From assembly GCA_903874575.1 (NCBI GenBank), contig CAIQSZ010000160.1, positions 1 through 14,803 of the forward strand: a stretch of DNA of 14,803 nucleotides, given 5' to 3'. This DNA is from an uncultured Elusimicrobia bacterium. GTDB lineage: Bacteria > Elusimicrobiota > Elusimicrobia > UBA1565 > UBA9628. Of the stretch, positions 7,836-14,803 are shown in pieces. Positions within the stretch are counted from its first letter, which is position 1. Each line of letters opens with the position of its first letter. The notes under the pieces are model-generated. The model was given only the letters and a program-made list of their open reading frames with translations, did no database searches and had not been told where the DNA came from. A program made the translations under genes and the position numbers.

Positions 7836-8185
7836 GAAGGCCGAATCTCCAGCCGGTCGCCCGCGCGCACGCAGCCGCGAAGGACCCCGCCCTTGAGTTC
7901 GAGGACGCTGTGGGCGGACAGCACCCAAGGCGACAGGCGCCACGGCTGCAAGTTCTCCAAGACGCGGCGCACGACCAGGCCGCGGTCCAGGAACAGGACG
8001 TCGATCGGGAACTTCATGAAAAAAGTATGGATCATCGGGCACGGGACGATCCACATCCCCTCGTCGGCGTCCAAGGACTCCCGGCCGAGCAGGCCCTTGC
8101 CGCGCGACGGCGCGTCGTCGGCCTTTGTCACGCGCGAAGCGATGGTCCTAGAACCCGCCGAGGCGACGAACAGTCTCCCGCTCAC
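7832..8185 (-). CDS. DUF192 family protein
   Basis: This is a 117-residue protein of the DUF192 family (small beta-rich domain, biochemical function not established). The family pattern is clear: a GLLGRE segment near 32, DEGMWIV near 41, then FFMKFPIDVLFLD (about 55-67), then the ENLQPWR stretch and a C-terminal GDRLEI. Many relatives carry a signal peptide or lipoprotein signal. This one does not, so it is predicted cytoplasmic unless the start is wrong. The GTG start at 8185 overlaps the protease stop as GTGA with no clear ribosome site, so translation probably depends on termination of the protease. Its stop overlaps the mutase ATG. Nothing visible ties it to propionate metabolism beyond its place in the unit. 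Confidence 0.85.
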   Translation of the reverse strand: MSGRLFVASAGSRTIASRVTKADDAPSRGKGLLGRESLDADEGMWIVPCPMIHTFFMKFPIDVLFLDRGLVVRRVLENLQPWRLSPWVLSAHSVLELKGGVLRGCVRAGDRLEIRPS

Positions 8186-9783
8186 CGGATCACCGTCATG
8201 CGTCCGCGCGCGGAGCCCTTGTCCGTTTTCACGACGAAGACGTAGGTGCCGCTGGCGACCGTCGTTCCGTCGGCGTTCTTGCCGTCCCAGGCGGGATCTT
8301 TAAGCTCCCGCACGAAACCGCCGTCGAGCGTGTATATCTTGAGCGCGAAGCCCGAGCCCGCCAGCGACGGCGGGATCGCGAAGCTGACCATGGGCGACCG
8401 ATCGAGCCGAAAAGGATTGGGAAACGAAATCACCTTCTGCTCGCCGTCGAAGCCGGCCAGAGTGCCCTTCACCGCCAGCCGCATCGTGCGGTAGGCGTTC
8501 ATGCGCCCCGCGCCCTGCACGCTGGACGGCCGGCCGATGTCCTGCGCGCCCGCGCGCATCCAAGTTTGCACCTGCGCCGGCGTCGCCGACGGCCTGGCCG
8601 ACAGCACCAGCGCCGCCAGGCCCGCTCCCATCGGCGAGGAGAACGAGGTGCCGGTCGCATTCGCGGTCTTCCCGCCCACGTCGGTGGTCACGAGCGAGAC
8701 GCCCGGGGCAACCAGGCCGTTGGAGGCCAGTCGCGGGCCGCGGGAGGAGAATCCCGCCACGTCGTTGTTGACGTCGGTGGCTCCCATCGGGATGACGCCG
8801 GCGCAATCGCCCGGCGAGTTGACGTCCGAGCCATCGTTGCCCGCCGCCGCGATGACCACGATTCCCGCATTATTGGCGTCGGTCACCGCCGCCTGAACGA
8901 CGCCGCCGCAGGGAGGCGGGCCTCCGAGACTCATATTGACGACGATACGGCCGTACGGCTCGGTGTTCTGCTTGCTGATGGTGAAATTGAGGGCGTTGGC
9001 GATGGCTTGATCGTCGGTCGCGCAGGCGCCGGCGGCATCGGAGCAGTCCGTCGTGCAGTCCGGGTCGCGGAACACCTTAAGCGACAAGAGCCGCGCCCCC
9101 CAGGACATTCCCGCGACCTGCACGCCGTTGTCGGACGAAGCCGCGGCGACGCCCGCGACGCGGGTCGCGTGATCGCACGCGGCGGTCGCGGCCGCCGTCA
9201 CGCACGCCAGATCGTCGCCGTTGACGACCTTGTCCGGGCCCGGGTCGCAAAACTGGTGCGCAAGCCCGCTCATCTTCGCGGAGAGGTCGGGATGAGTCCC
9301 CTCGATGCCCGCGTCGATCACGGCTATGGTCACCCGACTCGAGTCGCCGATTTCATACTCCCAGGCGCCGAACGCGTCGACCTGCGAAAACTGGTACTGG
9401 GAATTGACGAGCGGATCATTGGGCGCGCGGCTCACGCGATGCGCGAAGTCGGCCTGCGCGTCGAGGACCTTGGGCAAGCCGCGCAGTTGGGTGAGCGCGG
9501 TCGCCACGTTCAGGCCGGCCGGAAGCCGGACCGAGGTCCAACCCAGCTTCGGGAACTCTTGGTTGATCGAAGCGCCGATGCCCGCAAGCGCGGCGGAGCG
9601 TGCATCCGCCGTCGCGTCCGCCGTAAAGCGGACGAACGCCCGGCCGGACACGACTTCGGCCTCGACCGCGGCGCCGGACGCGGTGCGCGCCGTCGCGAGG
9701 CGCTCGGTCTTGAGCGCATGGGCGGGAACGGCCGTAGATACGACCAGCAACAACAGAGCGGCCGCCTTCTCACACCGGGTCAA
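8182..9783 (-). CDS. Secreted S8 (subtilisin-like) serine protease with FlgD-like C-terminal domain
   Basis: With the TTG start this is a 533-residue exported protease. A short signal peptide (Arg3/Lys6, hydrophobic AAALLLLVVSTAV, AHA cleavage site at 21-23) leads to an inhibitor-like propeptide (about 24-115) and the catalytic domain. The triad is Asp157 (AVIDAG), His205 (DHATRVAG, where most relatives have HGTHVAG) and Ser380 (GTSFSSP); the oxyanion Asn is Asn316 (AAAGNDG). Eight cysteines lie between Asp157 and residue 327, suggesting disulfides outside the cytoplasm. The tail, about 440-533, starts with FPNPF and ends with WDGKNADG and SGTYVFVV, a FlgD-like Ig fold often found at the C-end of secreted proteins. 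The start at TTG 9783 has AAGGAG seven bases upstream and places the signal peptide correctly; the upstream ATGs at 9819 would add 12 residues inside the HAD gene. Substrate unknown. Confidence 0.93.
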   Translation of the reverse strand: MTRCEKAAALLLLVVSTAVPAHALKTERLATARTASGAAVEAEVVSGRAFVRFTADATADARSAALAGIGASINQEFPKLGWTSVRLPAGLNVATALTQLRGLPKVLDAQADFAHRVSRAPNDPLVNSQYQFSQVDAFGAWEYEIGDSSRVTIAVIDAGIEGTHPDLSAKMSGLAHQFCDPGPDKVVNGDDLACVTAAATAACDHATRVAGVAAASSDNGVQVAGMSWGARLLSLKVFRDPDCTTDCSDAAGACATDDQAIANALNFTISKQNTEPYGRIVVNMSLGGPPPCGGVVQAAVTDANNAGIVVIAAAGNDGSDVNSPGDCAGVIPMGATDVNNDVAGFSSRGPRLASNGLVAPGVSLVTTDVGGKTANATGTSFSSPMGAGLAALVLSARPSATPAQVQTWMRAGAQDIGRPSSVQGAGRMNAYRTMRLAVKGTLAGFDGEQKVISFPNPFRLDRSPMVSFAIPPSLAGSGFALKIYTLDGGFVRELKDPAWDGKNADGTTVASGTYVFVVKTDKGSARGRMTVIR

Positions 9784-10462
9784 TCCCGTTCTCCTTGCGG
9801 ATGACATCGACGACATCATGGATGTCGCCGAGTTCGAACTCCGCGCCCGACTCCTTCGTGCCGAAGGTGTCGCCGTATTTCGCCCAGGCGGTGCGCATGC
9901 CGACGCCCTTGGCGCCCTTGATGTCGCGGTCCGGCCAATCGCCGACCATGAGCGTCTCGTCGGGCTTGGTGCCCAGAACCTCGAGCGCGCGCCGGTAGGG
10001 TTTCGGATCGGGCTTCTTGACGCCGAAGTCCTCGGAGGTGATGATCTCGTCGAAGTAGTGGTGCAGGCCCAAGCTGACGATGCGCAGCCACACTTCCATC
10101 TTCGGCGCGTCCGAGATGACGGTCAGTCTAAGTCCCATCCGAATCAGTTCGATCAGGGTCTGGTTTACGCGCGGATAGAGCACCATCGTCCCGTTCTTCG
10201 CGCGCCGATAGGCCAGGATGCCGCCGGCCAGCACCTTGTAGTCGATCTTGCCTAGCTTCGCCTTCAGAATCTTATCGAAGATCTTCTGGTCCTCGATGCC
10301 CTCTTTCCAGTACACGTCGAAGACCTCGGCGACGAGCTCGTCTTTCGATCCGGGCAGGCCCGCGTCGATCATCCCCTCCACCGCGGCGTCCACCGCCGCC
10401 CGCTTCATCTTCATGAAGTCGGTCAGAGTATTGTCGATGTCGAAGATGACGCCTTTAATCAT
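9770..10462 (-). CDS. HAD superfamily hydrolase (subfamily I phosphatase-like)
   Basis: The 230-residue product is a haloacid dehalogenase superfamily enzyme, most likely a small-molecule phosphatase. All four motifs are present: DIDNT with Asp8 (nucleophile) and Asp10, VISD with Ser117, Lys150 in KKPDP, and the acidic GDWPDRD at 174-180. A helical cap (about 18-95) sits between motifs I and II, as in subfamily IA. The substrate cannot be inferred. The ATG at 10462 is preferred to the TTG one codon earlier because the motif I strand starts at once after it. No Shine-Dalgarno is visible, since the palindromic element ends nine bases before the ATG. It is the first gene of the long minus-strand unit and overlaps the protease gene by 14 bases. 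No pathway link to its neighbours can be seen. Confidence 0.9.
   Translation of the reverse strand: MIKGVIFDIDNTLTDFMKMKRAAVDAAVEGMIDAGLPGSKDELVAEVFDVYWKEGIEDQKIFDKILKAKLGKIDYKVLAGGILAYRRAKNGTMVLYPRVNQTLIELIRMGLRLTVISDAPKMEVWLRIVSLGLHHYFDEIITSEDFGVKKPDPKPYRRALEVLGTKPDETLMVGDWPDRDIKGAKGVGMRTAWAKYGDTFGTKESGAEFELGDIHDVVDVIRKENGIDPV
9791..9796 (-). promoter_or_regulatory. Ribosome binding site deciding the TTG start of the S8 protease
   Basis: On the minus strand AAGGAG stands seven bases before TTG 9783, inside the final codons of the HAD gene. It supports the TTG over the cluster of ATGs at 9805-9819, none of which has a comparable site, and gives a protein that begins directly with a signal peptide. 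Confidence 0.65.
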
Positions 10463-10471
10463 CAAGGTGGT

Positions 10472-10548
10472 GGGGTCAGGCTTGCAGTTATTGAAGTTAT
10501 TTTCTGGTACGTACTCCTGATAACTTCAATAACTGCAAGCCTGACCCC
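10472..10548. repeat. 77-bp palindromic element with perfect 29-bp inverted arms
   Basis: Bases 10472-10500 and 10520-10548 are perfect reverse complements over 29 bp, starting GGGGTCAGGCTTGCAG on the left arm. The 19-base centre (10501-10519) contains GTACGTAC at 10507-10514 and can extend the pairing with a small internal loop, so the whole element folds into one long hairpin on either strand. It is much richer in A and T than its surroundings. It fills the gap between efp (stop five bases away) and the HAD gene (ATG nine bases away). No T-tract follows on either strand, so it is not a classic intrinsic terminator. A ten-base match to its end opens the window, which suggests a dispersed family such as a MITE or a REP/REPIN-like element moved by a transposase elsewhere (inference). 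No short target-site duplication is obvious. Confidence 0.9.
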
Positions 10549-10553
10549 GGCGG

Positions 10554-11117
10554 TTATTCTTTCACGCGCTCGACGTACTGGGAATTGCGGGTATCGACGC
10601 GGATGCGGTCGCCCTCCTTAACGAACAAGGGCACCGAGATCTCAAGGCCGGTCTCGAGGGTGGCGCGCTTATTCATGTTGGAGACCGAGTCGCCCTTGAC
10701 TCCAGGCTCGCTCGAGGTGACGGTCAAAACCACGTTCGCGGGCAGTTCGATGGCGGTGAGCTTGCCGTCGACGTAAACGCCGAGGACTTCCATGTTCTCG
10801 CGCAGGAACTTGGCCGATTCGCCAAGGAGTTCCTTGGGGTAGGAAACCTGCTCATAAGTTTCATTATCCATGAACACGGCCTTGTCGCCCTCGTCATAGG
10901 AATAAATTTTCTCGCGCTTGGTTACGGGAACCTCGCGGAACTTCGTGCCGGAGGCGTAAGAGCGCTCGATCACGGCGTTGTTGGCGAGAACCCGCAAAGT
11001 CGTACGGTAGACGGCCGCCGACTGAGACTTGCGATGGTGCTGGTAAGAGATGATCTGGACGATCTGCCCGTCATCTTCGAAAACGAGTCCGTTCTTGAAC
11101 TGCGAGGTATCGATCAT
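10554..11117 (-). CDS. efp: Translation elongation factor P with non-Lys/Arg loop tip
   Basis: EF-P (187 residues) binds between the ribosomal P and E sites and relieves stalling at polyproline. All three domains are present: KOW-like domain I (1-65), OB domain II (about 66-128) and C-terminal OB domain III with the typical VPLFVKEGDRIRVDTR end. In domain I the loop that enters the ribosome reads HHRKSQSAAVYRT at 27-39. Aligned without gaps to FVKPGKGQAFARV of E. coli EF-P, the modified Lys34 corresponds to Gln32, with Lys30 two residues before. The protein may therefore be unmodified, modified at another residue, or a specialised paralog. ATG 11117 has GGAGG eleven bases upstream and matches the family start; the open frame to 11321 has no EF-P similarity. 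The palindrome lies just past its stop. Confidence 0.95.
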   Translation of the reverse strand: MIDTSQFKNGLVFEDDGQIVQIISYQHHRKSQSAAVYRTTLRVLANNAVIERSYASGTKFREVPVTKREKIYSYDEGDKAVFMDNETYEQVSYPKELLGESAKFLRENMEVLGVYVDGKLTAIELPANVVLTVTSSEPGVKGDSVSNMNKRATLETGLEISVPLFVKEGDRIRVDTRNSQYVERVKE

Positions 11118-11213
11118 GGCTGGGACTTCCTCCGGGTGCTTGGAAAGAGCGCTGGGCGCCGTGGATATTACCAAAACCATCGGTTTCCATGCTATCATCT
11201 TTTCGTATTCCTT
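11118..11213. promoter_or_regulatory. Divergent promoter region between efp and the histidine kinase
   Basis: This 96-bp space is the only divergent gap in the window and must carry the promoter for efp (minus) and probably for the kinase gene (plus). On the minus strand TGGTAATAT (11165-11173) resembles an extended -10 element for efp without a good -35. On the plus strand TATCAT (11193-11198) is a weak -10 candidate, 16 bases before the kinase ATG. The surroundings are AT-richer than the genes. I see no operator-like palindrome. The individual boxes are guesses; the location is well supported. Confidence 0.4.
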
Positions 11214-11978
<765 letters not shown>

Positions 11979-11984
11979 CCGGCC

Positions 11985-13610
11985 GTGACGGATTGCGACG
12001 CGGGACGCCGAACTCTCCTTCTGGCCGCGCTCTGCGCCGCGCTGGTTTACTTCCCCCGGCTCGACGCGCCGCTTATGTGGGACGACCGGCCTTTCCTGCT
12101 GAACGTCCGGGCGTACGACCGGCCCCTGCCGCTTTCTTTCTACGCCTCGCCGGATTACTTTCCGAAGACGGGCGAGGTCACCTGGCGCCCGCTGTCCAGC
12201 GCCAGCTATGCCGCGCTGGTCGGCGCGTTCGGCCGCCGGCCCCTGCCGCTGCGCGCGACGATCTTCGTCCTGCATCTGCTGGCCTGCGGCCTGCTGGCCC
12301 TGCTCGTCCACGACCTCGGCCTGGGCGAGGAAGCCGCGCTTTCGGCGGCGGCGTTGTTTCTGGTCTCGCCCGTCCATATCGAAACCTTGATGACGGTGAC
12401 CTTCGACAAGGAGATCCTGACGACTTTGGGCGTCTTGGGACTAATGATCGCGCATCTGCGCCGCCGGCCCCTCCTGGGCGCCGCCGCGCTGACCTTCGCC
12501 TGCCTGGCCAAGGAAACCGGCGTCGTCGGCCTCGCGTTGGTCGTACTTCTCGACCTGCTTCGCGGCGGCGCGGACGAGTTCAAGCGGCGCGCGAAGGCTC
12601 ACGCCGCCTACGCCGCGACGGCCGGGGCCTATCTGCTCCTGCGCTTCGGCCCGCTGAAGGGACCCGCGGGCGAGACGAACCTCTCCGCGCTCCTGCCCTG
12701 GACCGAGCGGCTGTACTACGGCGCGCGCGCGTTCGTTTCCTCGACGCGCGTGCTGCTGGCGCCGGCGGGACTGCGCATCGAATACTTCGCCCTGCCCGCG
12801 TCGTCGCCGCTGCTCGGCGCGTCGTGGGTCGGCGGCGCGCTCTGCCTGCTCGCGGCCGCGCTGACTTTCGCCGCGCGCGCGCGCCGCGGGCGCCCGGCTC
12901 TCGCGTTTTTCCTGCTTTGGCCCCTGCCCGCGCTGTTGCTGGTCTCGAACATCGTCCCCGCCGCCGTCCTCAGTCTGCGGCTGATGGCGGAACGATGGCT
13001 TTACCTGCCCGCCGCCGGAGTCTGCGCCGCGCTGGCCCTGCTCCTGCGAGGCCGGCCCGCCCGCCTGCGCCTGCTCGTCGCGACCTGGGCCGCGCTGGGC
13101 TTCATCCGCATCCAAGATTGGTCGTCGGAGCCGCGGCTCTGGTCCAGCCTGGTCCGCGTCTATCCCTGGAGCGCCAAGGCCGTCGAAGGCTACGGCGAAG
13201 CGCTGTACCGCGCGGGCCGGACCCCCGAGGCCCTCGCCGCGTTCGAGGAAGGCCGCCGACTGCGCGAAAGCAAGGAAGACCTCGTGTTGGCGCACTACGT
13301 CCCGCTCGCGCCCCCGGGGACCATCGGCTTCGAAAGCGCGCCACTGCGGCGCTGGCTGGGGCTGTGCCGTCTGCGCCTGGGCGACGAACGCGCGGCCCTG
13401 GCCGACTTCGAGGCGTCGGCGCGCCTTCAGCCGTCCGACGGATTCACCTATCGCGTGCTGGCCTATGAAAGCGCGCGGCTCGGCAATTTCACGACGGCGC
13501 GCTCGTGGCTGGAGCGGGGGCTCGAACGCGATCCCACGGACGACTTTCTCCTGAGGCTGAAGCCGGACGTGGATCGGCGGCGGCTGGGCTTCAGCGCGCG
13601 CTTCGACTGA
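11985..13610 (+). CDS. GT-C/TMTC-like membrane glycosyltransferase with C-terminal TPRs
   Basis: This is a 541-residue multi-pass membrane protein with three C-terminal TPR units (about 396-530). It resembles the GT-C superfamily, particularly the TMTC/DUF1736 type that transfers a lipid-linked sugar to proteins. After the first membrane helix (about 10-23) comes MWDD with Asp33-Asp34, the usual catalytic acid position in the first external loop, then TWRPLSSASYA, a LHLL helix, SPVHIETL, LAKETG and ERWLYLP, all matching that family's conserved segments. About ten hydrophobic segments run to residue 370. TPRs in this family often face acceptor proteins. The GTG start at 11985 follows the kinase stop by six bases, with no clear Shine-Dalgarno. 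The 3' end overlaps the convergent rsmA by 20 bases. The sugar donor and acceptor cannot be told from sequence. Confidence 0.78.
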   Translation: MTDCDAGRRTLLLAALCAALVYFPRLDAPLMWDDRPFLLNVRAYDRPLPLSFYASPDYFPKTGEVTWRPLSSASYAALVGAFGRRPLPLRATIFVLHLLACGLLALLVHDLGLGEEAALSAAALFLVSPVHIETLMTVTFDKEILTTLGVLGLMIAHLRRRPLLGAAALTFACLAKETGVVGLALVVLLDLLRGGADEFKRRAKAHAAYAATAGAYLLLRFGPLKGPAGETNLSALLPWTERLYYGARAFVSSTRVLLAPAGLRIEYFALPASSPLLGASWVGGALCLLAAALTFAARARRGRPALAFFLLWPLPALLLVSNIVPAAVLSLRLMAERWLYLPAAGVCAALALLLRGRPARLRLLVATWAALGFIRIQDWSSEPRLWSSLVRVYPWSAKAVEGYGEALYRAGRTPEALAAFEEGRRLRESKEDLVLAHYVPLAPPGTIGFESAPLRRWLGLCRLRLGDERAALADFEASARLQPSDGFTYRVLAYESARLGNFTTARSWLERGLERDPTDDFLLRLKPDVDRRRLGFSARFD

Positions 13611-14370
13611 GAGACTTCGCCAGCGCGGCCCACGCCTCGAAGGGTATTTCCTCGGGACGCGCCTCGGCCGCCACGCCTACGGAGTTGAACGAGGCCTCCA
13701 CCTCGGCGCGCGGAATCGCGAGGAACTTCGACAGCACGCCCGCGGCCATCTTGCGGCGCTGCTCGAAGGCGGCCTTCGCCAAGCGCCAGAACATTTTCTC
13801 GTCGGCGGCGGGCACGCGCGGGACCGCCAGACGGCGCAGGTGCACGACCGTCGAGTCCACCCGCGGACGGGGCCGGAACATCGACGGCGGCAGTTCCAGC
13901 GCCAGTTCCGCGTCGGCGCGGATGCGCACCGACAGCGCCAGCAGGCCGTAGTCCGCGCCTCCGGTCCCGGCCACCAGGCGCAAGGCGACCTCCTTCTGGA
14001 ACATCAAAGTCGCCGTCGTCCAATGCTCCCAGCGCAAGACCTTCTGCAGTATGGCGGAGGCGACCGCGTAGGGCAGGTTCGCCACGACCAGCCACGGCCC
14101 CGCGCCCAGCGTCGTCAGGTCGAAGCGCATGAAATCCTCGCCGACGACGGTCAGCCCGTCCGACTTCAGCAGGCCGGGGAGACGCCCGGCCAGCGCGTCG
14201 TCGGCTTCGACGGCGAAAACCTTCGCGCCGGTCGCCAGCAGGGGCGCGGTGAGCGCGCCCCGCCCGGGACCGATCTCCAGCACCGCATCGCCGGCCGCCG
14301 CCCCCGACGCGCGCACGATGTCCTGAAGCGCGCCCTGGTCCGTCAGAAAGTGCTGGCCGAGCTTCGCCAT
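13591..14370 (-). CDS. rsmA: 16S rRNA (adenine1518-N6/adenine1519-N6)-dimethyltransferase
   Basis: RsmA/KsgA (259 residues) dimethylates the two adjacent adenines of the 3'-end hairpin of 16S rRNA late in 30S assembly, using S-adenosylmethionine. Visible motifs are the N-terminal GQHFLTD (5-11), SAM motif I EIGPGRG (32-38), the acidic EAD near 55, the catalytic NLPY at 98-101, and the FRPRPRVDSTV segment near 165 typical of the family. The C-terminal helical domain is complete. ATG 14370 shares one base with the murC stop (TGATG), matches the normal family N-terminus and is the start used; the open frame to 14430 is murC shadow. It is co-transcribed with murC and meets the plus-strand GT-C gene tail to tail, overlapping by 20 bases. 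Confidence 0.95.
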   Translation of the reverse strand: MAKLGQHFLTDQGALQDIVRASGAAAGDAVLEIGPGRGALTAPLLATGAKVFAVEADDALAGRLPGLLKSDGLTVVGEDFMRFDLTTLGAGPWLVVANLPYAVASAILQKVLRWEHWTTATLMFQKEVALRLVAGTGGADYGLLALSVRIRADAELALELPPSMFRPRPRVDSTVVHLRRLAVPRVPAADEKMFWRLAKAAFEQRRKMAAGVLSKFLAIPRAEVEASFNSVGVAAEARPEEIPFEAWAALAKSLSRSAR

Positions 14371-14803
14371 CAGATCGCCGCCGTGGACTCGCTGCGGCGA
14401 CGGCGCAGAAGGTCCTCGCCGACTTTCCATACGTCGCCCGCGCCCAAGGTCAGCACGACGTCCCCGGACTTGAGCTGCTTGGCCAGTTCAAGGGGCCCGG
14501 GATAGGGATGGCAGTCCACGCCCGCCTTGCGCGCCTCCTCGACGATGAGCGCCGAGGTCACGCCTTTCATCGGCTTCTCGCCCGCGGCATAAACGTCCAT
14601 CACGTAGACGAGGTCCGCGGCCTCGAGCGCCGGGCCGAACTCCTTGGCGAGCAGCTTGGTGCGCGAGAAGCGATGCGGCTGGAACACGACGACGACCCGT
14701 TCCGCCTTCCACAATCCCGCGACCGCGTCCAGGGTCGTGCGCACCTCGGTCGGGTGGTGGCCGTAATCGTCGACGAACTCCACGCCGCCCGCCGTCCCCA
14801 GAC
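14370..14803 (-). CDS. murC: UDP-N-acetylmuramate--L-alanine ligase, C-terminal part (5' end beyond window)
   Basis: Only the last 144 codons are present; the reading frame is open to the right edge, so the gene starts outside the window. MurC adds L-alanine to UDP-MurNAc at the start of peptidoglycan peptide synthesis in the cytoplasm. The part seen is the C-terminal Rossmann-like domain: DDYGHHPTEV near the edge, VVFQPHRFSRTKLL, EFGPALEAADLVYVMDVYAAGE, and a closing GAGDVWKVGE. The DDYGHHP and FQPHR signatures distinguish MurC from MurD, MurE and MurF, though Mpl shares some of this. A GTG at 14783 is an internal codon, not a start. The stop is fused to the rsmA start. Confidence 0.93.
   Translation of the reverse strand, partial: LGTAGGVEFVDDYGHHPTEVRTTLDAVAGLWKAERVVVVFQPHRFSRTKLLAKEFGPALEAADLVYVMDVYAAGEKPMKGVTSALIVEEARKAGVDCHPYPGPLELAKQLKSGDVVLTLGAGDVWKVGEDLLRRRRSESTAAI

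Noticed and set aside
7836..8054. N-terminal extension of the mutase catalytic subunit up to 8054
   Set aside because: The added 73 residues are Pro/Arg-rich and lie inside the DUF192 gene; the ATG at 7835 forms a standard ATGA overlap and fits family length.
5865..8303. 812-codon open frame on the plus strand, opposite the mutase and ATPase genes
   Set aside because: It is antisense to two clearly recognised genes, has no recognisable domain, and is arginine/leucine/alanine-rich as expected for a GC-rich shadow frame.
10472..10548. Palindrome as a Rho-independent terminator for efp
   Set aside because: The stem is far longer than usual and no run of T follows on either strand. Some termination or attenuation by the hairpin cannot be excluded.
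11034..11213. N-terminal extension of the histidine kinase that might act as a sensor domain
   Set aside because: It overlaps the efp coding region on the opposite strand, crosses the divergent promoter region and shows no domain.

Overview
The window comes from a GC-rich bacterium. Nothing in it is obviously phage-, plasmid- or defence-related. The peptidoglycan gene murC, a PilB/GspE-type assembly ATPase and a secreted subtilase with a FlgD-like C-terminal domain suggest a diderm, free-living lineage. The combination (TTG/GTG starts, FlgD-like tail on a secreted protein, TMTC-like GT-C protein with TPRs) reminds me of Elusimicrobiota or a neighbouring deep-branching phylum. That is a guess from gene style, not a phylogenetic result.

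Layout. Positions 12 to 10462 hold nine minus-strand genes, each overlapping the next or one base from it: HAD hydrolase, secreted S8 protease, DUF192 protein, methylmalonyl-CoA mutase catalytic subunit, PilB/GspE ATPase, GAF plus degenerate HD-GYP protein, B12-binding mutase subunit, MeaB GTPase, methylmalonyl-CoA epimerase, and propionyl/methylmalonyl-CoA carboxyltransferase (ten counting the carboxyltransferase at the 3' end). Five of them form the propionyl-CoA to succinyl-CoA module: carboxyltransferase, epimerase, split B12 mutase, and the mutase chaperone MeaB. The pathway can run as propionate oxidation or, in reverse, as propionate formation. The biotin carboxylase and biotin carrier are not in the window. 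The two mutase subunits are separated by the pilus-type ATPase and the signalling-like protein.

Upstream of this unit (10472-10548) is a 77-bp near-perfect palindrome with 29-bp identical inverted arms. The window's first ten bases match the outer end of one arm, so a second copy probably lies just off the left edge. Then comes elongation factor P (minus), whose loop-tip residue aligns with Gln instead of the usual Lys/Arg. A 96-bp divergent promoter region separates it from two plus-strand genes: a sensorless histidine kinase and a membrane GT-C/TMTC-like glycosyltransferase with C-terminal TPRs. The latter's 3' end overlaps that of the convergent rsmA. rsmA is coupled to murC, whose 5' part runs off the right edge.

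No gene-free stretch exceeds 300 bases. The only intergenic spaces of note are 10463-10553 (the palindrome) and 11118-11213 (divergent promoters). I see no tRNA, rRNA, CRISPR array or complete transposon. I found no clearly new defence or mobile system. The points most worth following up are the palindromic element, the apparently inactive HD-GYP protein between mutase genes, and the EF-P loop.
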